The notes below the pieces were generated by a model. That model worked only from the letters and a program-made list of their open reading frames with translations, was not told the origin of the DNA and did not search any database. From assembly GCA_019420325.1 (NCBI GenBank), contig JAHZHK010000090.1, positions 684-11,095 of the forward strand: a stretch of DNA of 10,412 nt. The letters run 5' to 3'. Positions 5,263-10,412 of this stretch are shown piece after piece. Both the position numbers and the translations under genes were made by a program. Each line of letters begins with the position of its first letter. Positions within the stretch are counted from its first letter, which is position 1. The DNA comes from Coriobacteriaceae bacterium (GTDB lineage Bacteria; Actinomycetota; Coriobacteriia; Coriobacteriales; UMGS124).

Positions 5263-6093
5263 TTATTTGCCCAGATCTGGGTAGAGCAGCGAAGGTGCTG
5301 CGCCCAGGAGAAGCTTAGTGTACTCATCGCGCGGATTGTTGAAAACCTGCTCCGCGGTGCCTTCCTCCACAGGCCTACCACCGTTCATGACGATGATGCG
5401 GTCGGAGATGTAACGCACCGTCTGGATGTCATGGCTGATGAAGACCATGGCCAGACCGAGGTCCTTCTTCAGGTCCATGAGAAGGTTCAGGATCTGAGCT
5501 CGGACGGACACGTCAAGGGCACTCGTAGGCTCGTCGGCAATGATTGCGTCGGGCTGGAGCGACAGGGCGCGGGCAATGGCAACACGCTGGCGCTGGCCGC
5601 CGGAGAGCTGGCCAGGCAGGGCGTCCATGACCGACGCCGGCAGACCAACCTGCTCGATGAGCTCGTAAACGCGCTTTTCACGAGACTCTTTGTCACCGAT
5701 CTTGTGGACAAGCATCGGATCGAGCAGCTGGTCGTGAATCGACATACGAGCGTTCAGAGCGGTAGCCGGGTCCTGGAAGACAACGGAGATGACGCGGCCG
5801 ATACGGCGACGGTCAGCCGCCGTACGGTTGGTGACGTCGACGCCCTTGAAGTAGACTTTGCCGGTCGTGGGCTTCTGCAGACCGATCATGACGTTGGCGG
5901 TCGTGGACTTGCCGCAGCCCGACTCGCCGACAAGACCGATGGTCTCACCGGGCATGAGGGAGAGCGACACGCCCTTGAGCGCCTGAATCTTGTTGGGGTG
6001 CAGAATCGAACCAGTGCGAGTCTTGAAGGTGACGGTGACATCCTCGAGCCTAATGATGGGCTCGTTGGGGTCAGTCTTGAACTCTTCGGCCAT
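5263..6093 (-). CDS. Dpp/Opp-family ABC transporter ATP-binding protein (second ATPase)
   Basis: A cytoplasmic ATPase that, with the ATPase half of the fusion protein encoded just upstream, should drive the importer. The 276 residues show Walker A GESGCGKST (56-64), Q-loop Gln107 in VVFQDPATALNARM, signature LSGGQRQR (163-170), Walker B AIIADEPTSALD (183-194) and switch His221. The QDP-x-x-x-LN stretch is typical of DppF/OppF proteins. It ends soon after the EYTKLLL motif, without the Cys-containing tail. The start ATG overlaps the stop of the preceding gene in TAATG, with AGGAGG nine bases upstream inside that gene, so the two are probably translationally coupled. Peptide or nickel transport is the usual annotation for this family. 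The position directly before nanA makes sialic acid the likelier substrate, comparable to the Sat-type importers described in Haemophilus ducreyi and the Sia importer of Corynebacterium glutamicum. Confidence 0.93.
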   Translation of the reverse strand: MAEEFKTDPNEPIIRLEDVTVTFKTRTGSILHPNKIQALKGVSLSLMPGETIGLVGESGCGKSTTANVMIGLQKPTTGKVYFKGVDVTNRTAADRRRIGRVISVVFQDPATALNARMSIHDQLLDPMLVHKIGDKESREKRVYELIEQVGLPASVMDALPGQLSGGQRQRVAIARALSLQPDAIIADEPTSALDVSVRAQILNLLMDLKKDLGLAMVFISHDIQTVRYISDRIIVMNGGRPVEEGTAEQVFNNPRDEYTKLLLGAAPSLLYPDLGK

Positions 6094-8150
6094 TACTCGG
6101 CACCTCCTGCCGGATAGGGTTCGATGCCAAGGCGCTTAAGCTCTTCTGCCGGCAGCTCTGCATAGCAGTGATGCGTGCCGGGGATGGTCTTGAGCACAGG
6201 ACGGACGGGCGACACCTTGTCGGGGTGGCTCGAGCGGGGCGTGAAGCGATCGCCCTCGGGGAAGTCCTTCGGCGAAGGCACAGATCCGGGAATCTGGTGC
6301 AGGCGCGTTGCGGAATCGGCGCCGGAGAGGTTGGCGGAACCGCCGGCCTCGATGGAAAGCACCGAACCAAGCAAACCGCGAGTGTACTCGTGCACCGGGT
6401 TCGTCAGGATGTCGTTGACCGAGCCCTGCTCCACGACCTGGCCGGCGTACATGACCGTGATGGAGTTGGCGACCTCGGCAACAAGGGCCAAGTCGTGGCT
6501 TACGAACACCATGGCGAAGCCAAGCTCCTTCTGGAGCTTGTTGAGCAGGTCGACGACCTGCTTCTGCACCGTCACGTCGAGAGCCGTGGTAGGCTCGTCG
6601 GCAATGATGAGCTTGGGGTCGCGCGTCAAAGCCATAGCGATAAGGACGCGCTGACGCTGGCCACCCGAAAGCTCGTGCGGGTAGGAGTCAAGCGTACGCT
6701 TGGGATCGAGACCGACGAGCTCGAGGAGCTCCTCGGCGGTACGCGTGCCGCCGCGCTTAGTAAGCTGCTTCATCTGAGCACGGATGAGCATGGAGGGGTT
6801 GAGCGAAGAGAGGGCGTCCTGATAGACCATGGCGATCTCATGGCCACGCAGGGCATTCATGTCCTTATCGCTCAGGTCGAGCAGGTTCTGGCCGTTGTAG
6901 AGAATCTGGCCGGAAATCTGAGCCTTCTTGTCGAGCAGACCCATGATCGTGAGCGACGTGATGGATTTGCCGCAGCCCGACTCGCCCACAAGGCCCATCG
7001 TCTGGCGCGGACGAACCTCAAAGCTCACGTGGTCGACAACGTTGACGTCGCCGTGGCGCGGGAACTTGATGCAGAGATCCTTGACCTCGAGCACCGGGGG
7101 CACCTCGTAGTGGGCAGCGAAACGGTCCTTGCGCTGCGTCTCAACGGTCTTGAGCTGGTCAAGCCTGGTCTGCAGAGAAGCGGCCTGGGCCTTGTAAGCC
7201 AGCTTGGGATCGGACACGAGACGGTCGGCCTCGCGGTCGGAGTTGAGGTCGGAATCGCTCGGCTTGATGGCAGCCTTGGGGGCAGCCATGGCGTCGGTGA
7301 TGCCCTCAGAGAGGATGTTCAGGGCAAGCACGGTGATGATGATGGCAAGGCCCGGGAAGAGCGCCGGCCACCAGTATCCGAGCATGACACCCTGGCGGGC
7401 AGAAGCGAGCACGTTGCCCCACGTTGCGGCAGGCTCGGGGATGCCGGCGTTCAGGAACGACAGCGACGCCTCGAACACGATCGCGTCAGCAACAAGCACG
7501 ATAGTGAACACCATGACGGGAGCGGCGCAGTTACGCATAACGTGCTTAATAAGAATCCAAGGAGCACGGGCACCCGAAACGACGACTGCGCGCACGTAGT
7601 CGTGGCCATACTCGCTCACCACGTTGGCCCTCACGATACGCGCAATCTGAGGGATGTAGAGGAAGCCGATGGCAAGAACAAGCGTGGGCAGGTTCTGGCC
7701 GAACACGATGATGAGCGTTGCAGCCAGGGCGATGCCGGGGAAGGACATGATGATGTCCATGATGCGCATGATGACCTCAGAGATCCACTTGCGCGACACG
7801 GCGGCAATCGAACCGATGATAGAGCCCACGACAAGGGCGAACGCGGTGGCGCCCAGACCGATGATGAGCGAGGTGCGGGCACCAACCATCATGCGCGACA
7901 AAACGTCGCGGCCCTTGTTATCGGTACCAAAGAGGTGATCGGCACTCGGCGGCTGGTTGAGCATGCCGTCCAGATAGGGATCGCAGGGCGTCCAGAAGAC
8001 AGCGACAACCGCCACAAGCACAACAAAAAGCAGCAGGATGCAGGCAATGCGAGCTGAGACCGACATGTTCTTCCAGCGACGGAAGCGAACCTTGCCGGCG
8101 TTCTGTTCGAGCTTGCGGGTAAGACCCTCGTGAAGAACTGCGTTGGCCAT
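6093..8150 (-). CDS. Fused ABC permease-ATPase (DppC-DppD type), probable sialic acid importer
   Basis: One 685-residue polypeptide with two parts. Residues 1-290 are a DppC-like permease: first membrane segment near 31-52, the family motif HLFGTDNKGRDVLSR (72-86), further segments near 92-117, 135-165, 210-235 and 262-285, and the ATPase-contact loop around 188-207. A charged linker (290-350) leads to a DppD-like ATPase: Walker A GESGCGKS (389-396), Gln444, LSGGQRQR (494-501), Walker B LIIADEPTTALD (514-525), switch His552. The C-terminal extension (IPGSVPSPKDFPEGDRFTPR) is the oligopeptide-transporter tail, but its usual Cys positions are Asp634 and Ser640; only Cys662 remains. The joint is in frame with no sign of frameshift, so this is a true fusion. 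Such fusions occur in Dpp/Opp importers, including, as I recall, sialic acid importers of actinobacteria. It starts two bases after the dppB-like stop and overlaps the next gene by one base. Confidence 0.94.
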   Translation of the reverse strand: MANAVLHEGLTRKLEQNAGKVRFRRWKNMSVSARIACILLLFVVLVAVVAVFWTPCDPYLDGMLNQPPSADHLFGTDNKGRDVLSRMMVGARTSLIIGLGATAFALVVGSIIGSIAAVSRKWISEVIMRIMDIIMSFPGIALAATLIIVFGQNLPTLVLAIGFLYIPQIARIVRANVVSEYGHDYVRAVVVSGARAPWILIKHVMRNCAAPVMVFTIVLVADAIVFEASLSFLNAGIPEPAATWGNVLASARQGVMLGYWWPALFPGLAIIITVLALNILSEGITDAMAAPKAAIKPSDSDLNSDREADRLVSDPKLAYKAQAASLQTRLDQLKTVETQRKDRFAAHYEVPPVLEVKDLCIKFPRHGDVNVVDHVSFEVRPRQTMGLVGESGCGKSITSLTIMGLLDKKAQISGQILYNGQNLLDLSDKDMNALRGHEIAMVYQDALSSLNPSMLIRAQMKQLTKRGGTRTAEELLELVGLDPKRTLDSYPHELSGGQRQRVLIAMALTRDPKLIIADEPTTALDVTVQKQVVDLLNKLQKELGFAMVFVSHDLALVAEVANSITVMYAGQVVEQGSVNDILTNPVHEYTRGLLGSVLSIEAGGSANLSGADSATRLHQIPGSVPSPKDFPEGDRFTPRSSHPDKVSPVRPVLKTIPGTHHCYAELPAEELKRLGIEPYPAGGAE

Positions 8151-8152
8151 AG

Positions 8153-9118
8153 TTACACCGTCCTGATTCGAGGGTCAATCAGGATATAGAGCATATCCAC
8201 GATGATGTTGATGATGATGAAGGTTATGGCAACCACGAGCACGACGCCCATGACGAGCATGGTGTAGTGCGAGGTGATGGCGTTGTAAATCGTCATACCC
8301 ATACCCTGAAGGTTAAAGATAACCTCAATGACCACCGCGCCACCAATGAGGTAGCCGATGCGCATGCCGAGAACGGTGACAGGGGTAATGAGGGCATTGC
8401 GCAGCACGTTGCGAGCGATGACGACGCCCTTCGGGATGCCGAAGCCCATAGCCGTGCGCACGTAGTCCTTGTCAAGCTCCTCGACCATGGAGGTGCGGAT
8501 GACACGGGTAAGCTGGCCGGTCAGCGGCACAGCAAGAGCGATAGCGGGCAAGAACATACGACGAGCCCAACCAGCAAAGTCGGTTCCCATATCGGGCAGG
8601 GCGCCAGACACGGGAAGGATCGACTGGATGTGTGCGCCAAAGACCCACATGATGAGAAGCACGGCGAGCCAGAACGAAGGCATGGCGATACACACGATGC
8701 TGATGACACGAATGACCTGGTCGGGCCAGCGGTCACGGTACAGTGCCGAGATAACGCCGAGAACAGTGGCGAGAATCACACCGATGATAAGGCCGAAGAA
8801 CGTCAGCTGAAGCGTGACGGGCAGGGCCTTTGCAATCTGGGCACCAACCGACATCGAGTCGTTTGCGCCATAGCTGCCCAAATCGCCCTGAATCAGACCA
8901 CCCAGATAGTTGAAGTACTGCACCACAATGGGGTCGTTGAGGCCATGGGCCTCACGGTATGCAGCTACCTCAGCAGCGGATGCCGTCTCACCCAATGCCG
9001 AATAGGCAGGGTCGACCGGCGACAGAGCCATAAGGAAGAACACGAGCAAAGTAACGCCAAGAATCATGATAGGCAGTGCGATGAGACGCCTACCGATCAA
9101 GCGCAGCAAATTGCTCAC
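8153..9118 (-). CDS. DppB-type ABC transporter permease
   Basis: First membrane subunit of the importer; it should pair with the permease half of the fusion protein to form the channel. The 321 residues have the DppB layout: a hydrophobic segment near 12-34, the external region HGLNDPIVVQYFNYLGGL followed by QGDLGSY (59-83), and further segments near 100-125, 136-161, 187-205, 243-268 and 286-312. The ATPase-contact loop AMGFGIPKGVVIARNVLRNA lies at 223-242 and the typical ending is LIDPRIRTV. The start is GTG at 9118, fixed by a near-perfect ribosome site AAGGAGG six bases upstream and by family length. It is the first gene of the tight six-gene run, behind a 204-base gap containing an operator-like palindrome, so its transcription probably starts in that gap. 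Substrate is inferred from context (sialic acid); by sequence alone a peptide is equally possible. Confidence 0.93.
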   Translation of the reverse strand: MSNLLRLIGRRLIALPIMILGVTLLVFFLMALSPVDPAYSALGETASAAEVAAYREAHGLNDPIVVQYFNYLGGLIQGDLGSYGANDSMSVGAQIAKALPVTLQLTFFGLIIGVILATVLGVISALYRDRWPDQVIRVISIVCIAMPSFWLAVLLIMWVFGAHIQSILPVSGALPDMGTDFAGWARRMFLPAIALAVPLTGQLTRVIRTSMVEELDKDYVRTAMGFGIPKGVVIARNVLRNALITPVTVLGMRIGYLIGGAVVIEVIFNLQGMGMTIYNAITSHYTMLVMGVVLVVAITFIIINIIVDMLYILIDPRIRTV

Positions 9119-9322
9119 GGCTCCCCTCCTTCCAAACTCACCAAACGCGGCACACTTCGCCCGCGCAATGTACAGACTGGCCTATTCTACCTACCTTGCG
9201 CAATCCATGCACGCAAGAATTGGATATATGCAAACGATTACAACCTCATTTGAAAGAAAAAAGTACATTGACGTTAAGATTTGCACGTCTAAGCGTCTCA
9301 ACAACGGCCATCAAAAACAAAA
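9119..9322 (-). promoter_or_regulatory. Promoter/operator gap upstream of the transporter-nan operon
   Basis: An AT-richer gap between the esterase gene and the dppB-like gene. It contains the operator at 9228-9243, a T-rich stretch on the minus strand (9257-9262) and a strong ribosome site AAGGAGG (9125-9131). A candidate -10 box TAGAAT on the minus strand lies at 9184-9189, but I find no good -35 at the right distance, so the promoter is not resolved. Confidence 0.6.
9228..9243. promoter_or_regulatory. LacI/CcpA-type operator (cre-like)
   Basis: ATGCAAACGATTACAA matches the catabolite-responsive consensus WTGNNARCGNWWWCAW at every position and has the palindrome TGNAANCGNTTNCA centred on CG, the form bound by LacI-family regulators. 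It lies 110 bases before the GTG start of the transporter-nan operon. The regulator could be a global CcpA-like protein or a local LacI-type sensor of sialic acid or an amino sugar; its gene is not in the window. Confidence 0.65.
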
Positions 9323-10228
9323 TTAGTTAAACTCGGGGTTCAGGCACACGGTATACCAGGCATTCCCCGTACCTTTCGCCCAGGGACAGCCAACACACAT
9401 GCGGGTGCCGCACAAATCTTTTGAGCGCCAATCGACAGGAGTATCGCAACGATTCGAGGCATCAGGGGCAAAATGGCGCATGGGAAGAGGCTGTTTCTCC
9501 ATGGCTGCCACAACCATGTCGGCGATCTGATTCATGCCAAGATTCGTGGGGTGCGTACCCTCAAGCGCCTCATAGTCAAAACCAAAGTCAGCCACATCGA
9601 GGCCCGTACACCCGCAGGCCTCGGCGACCTCGAGAATTGCGTCGCAGTAAGCACGCATGTTGATTCCCCGCAGGTTCCAGGCATGGGTCGGATGAGAGGT
9701 ACCCATGACGCGACCAGGCAAAAGAGTGAGACACCAGACGCGTGCCTGTGGATAGGCCTCGCGTAGCGCATGTAACATCGTGGCATAGGCCTCTTTGAAA
9801 CCGTCGAGCGCGCCGGCAGGGGCAGCACCAGCAACAGATTCAGGATAATCTTCCAGATTCAAGCAAGCAGGAGCCGCAGAGCTTCGTCCGCATGCCTGTG
9901 CCGTAGCCGTTGCCCAGCCATAATCGTTGGTTCCCAGGAAAACAAGGATGTCATCGGGGGCGATACCGTCACGAGAAAGAGCAGCGATGCGCTCAGGGCT
10001 CCATGCGGCAGGATATCCCTGCCCCTGTACCATCGAGCCCGACCATGAACCGTTTACAAGAAGCGTTCCATTCAAGTGAGAAATGACCTTGCCCCACCAG
10101 GTATCCTGCGGACCTTGCAGACCCGCAAGCTCATCTCGCCCATCTTCGTAAAATACGGCAAACCCTTCAGGATTCCAGCCCTTAAGCGTGCTGATCGAAT
10201 CCCCCAACACTGACACATAGCGAGGCAT
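9323..10228 (-). CDS. SGNH/GDSL-family hydrolase, possible sialate O-acetylesterase
   Basis: A predicted cytoplasmic esterase of 301 residues; I see no signal peptide. SGNH blocks are visible: VLGDSIS with nucleophile Ser11, Gly60 in LLVNGSWSGS, FLGTNDYG (97-104) with Asn101, and EGTHPTNLG with His226. The acid three residues before the His is Glu223 instead of the usual Asp. The last 45 residues are unusual, with Cys at 261, 273, 278, 281 and 295 (CGTRMCVGC), suggesting a metal site or structural extension. I chose ATG 10228 because GGAG lies six bases upstream and the family fold begins at once; a TTG at 10300 would add 24 residues of no family character. It is in the same direction as the transporter-nan operon but 204 bases away. 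In this setting removal of O-acetyl groups from imported sialic acid is the most attractive role, but this is inference; other carbohydrate esterase roles are possible. Confidence 0.82.
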   Translation of the reverse strand: MPRYVSVLGDSISTLKGWNPEGFAVFYEDGRDELAGLQGPQDTWWGKVISHLNGTLLVNGSWSGSMVQGQGYPAAWSPERIAALSRDGIAPDDILVFLGTNDYGWATATAQACGRSSAAPACLNLEDYPESVAGAAPAGALDGFKEAYATMLHALREAYPQARVWCLTLLPGRVMGTSHPTHAWNLRGINMRAYCDAILEVAEACGCTGLDVADFGFDYEALEGTHPTNLGMNQIADMVVAAMEKQPLPMRHFAPDASNRCDTPVDWRSKDLCGTRMCVGCPWAKGTGNAWYTVCLNPEFN

Positions 10229-10300
10229 TGCCCTCTCCTCTACTTCCCATCCCGGACATGCAGCCAATCGGCGCAGGCCAAAAACTGAGCGCAAGAACAA

Positions 10301-10412
10301 TACCAGTTCCCGTCCACAATCTCATACGCATATGCGATTTCAAGGCAGAACAGCAGCTAGCAAACAGACGATATGAGCAGGACATAGAGAGCCCCTGCTG
10401 CGCGCCGCGCCC
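10301..10412. other. Unassigned right edge upstream of the esterase
   Basis: No gene is supportable here. The stretch contains a perfect 10-base palindrome CGCATATGCG (10327-10336) and, near the edge, short inverted arms AGCAGG/CCTGCT on the minus strand without a following T run. It probably holds the esterase's promoter or the spacer to the next upstream gene. Confidence 0.4.

Noticed and set aside
4504..6117. 537-residue plus-strand frame opposite nanA and the ATPase gene
   Set aside because: It is antisense to two genes with full catalytic motifs; the Asp/His/Val-rich text is a shadow.
6168..8057. 629-residue plus-strand frame opposite the fused transporter gene
   Set aside because: It is antisense to the 685-residue fusion, whose permease and ATPase motifs are complete; no family likeness on the plus strand.
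9257..9289. Terminator after the esterase gene on the minus strand
   Set aside because: GACGT/ACGTC arms (9270-9289) leave a 10-base loop and the T run starts seven bases after the stem; too weak to call.
10229..10300. TTG start for the esterase at 10300
   Set aside because: It would add 24 residues without family likeness, while ATG 10228 has a good ribosome site and starts right before the GDS motif.
10182..10385. 67-residue minus-strand frame at the right edge
   Set aside because: It overlaps the esterase start in another frame, has no recognisable family and no supporting context.

Overview
The window most likely comes from a gut actinobacterium of the class Coriobacteriia, with Collinsella or a close relative as best guess. 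This is inferred from the high GC content, the style of the proteins, and a nag/nan gene set combined with a Dpp/Opp-type importer; no 16S or other marker is present to prove it. Nearly all of the window is one metabolic theme: uptake and breakdown of sialic acid (N-acetylneuraminate) and amino sugars.

Layout. Plus strand, left side: the 3' end of nagB (1-347), a strong terminator (381-416), a gap of about 345 bases rich in short inverted repeats, and nagA (762-1919). Minus strand, reading right to left: an SGNH/GDSL esterase (10228-9323); a 204-base gap holding a textbook LacI/CcpA-type operator; then a tight run of six genes. These are a DppB-type permease (9118-8153), a DppC-DppD fusion in which permease and ATPase are one polypeptide (8150-6093), a second ATPase (6093-5263), a NanA-type aldolase (5229-4285), a ROK kinase of NanK type (4264-3254) and nanE (3205-2525). 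nagA and nanE converge on a 600-base intergenic region (1920-2524) that is packed with a palindromic repeat family.

How it works together (family knowledge plus inference): the ABC importer brings in sialic acid, and the SGNH esterase may remove O-acetyl groups. NanA splits it to pyruvate and N-acetylmannosamine, and NanK phosphorylates the latter. NanE epimerises it to N-acetylglucosamine-6-P, NagA deacetylates that to glucosamine-6-P, and NagB yields fructose-6-P and ammonia. Every enzymatic step from free sialic acid to glycolysis is in the window. The importer's substrate-binding protein, a sialidase and a regulator gene are not visible.

Most unusual parts: (1) the repeat cluster at 1934-2521, with five related copies of a ~70-base unit. 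Two of these are extended into ~100-base hairpins whose arm sequences differ between units but stay complementary within each unit, and one encloses a bidirectional terminator. (2) The 420-760 region, with five CATGTG/CACATG words, a GAAA-capped hairpin and other small dyads. (3) Departures from family consensus in several enzymes: a kinase without the ROK zinc cysteines, a transporter ATPase without most of the usual C-terminal cysteines, an atypical NanA sugar-binding motif, and an esterase with a cysteine-rich tail.
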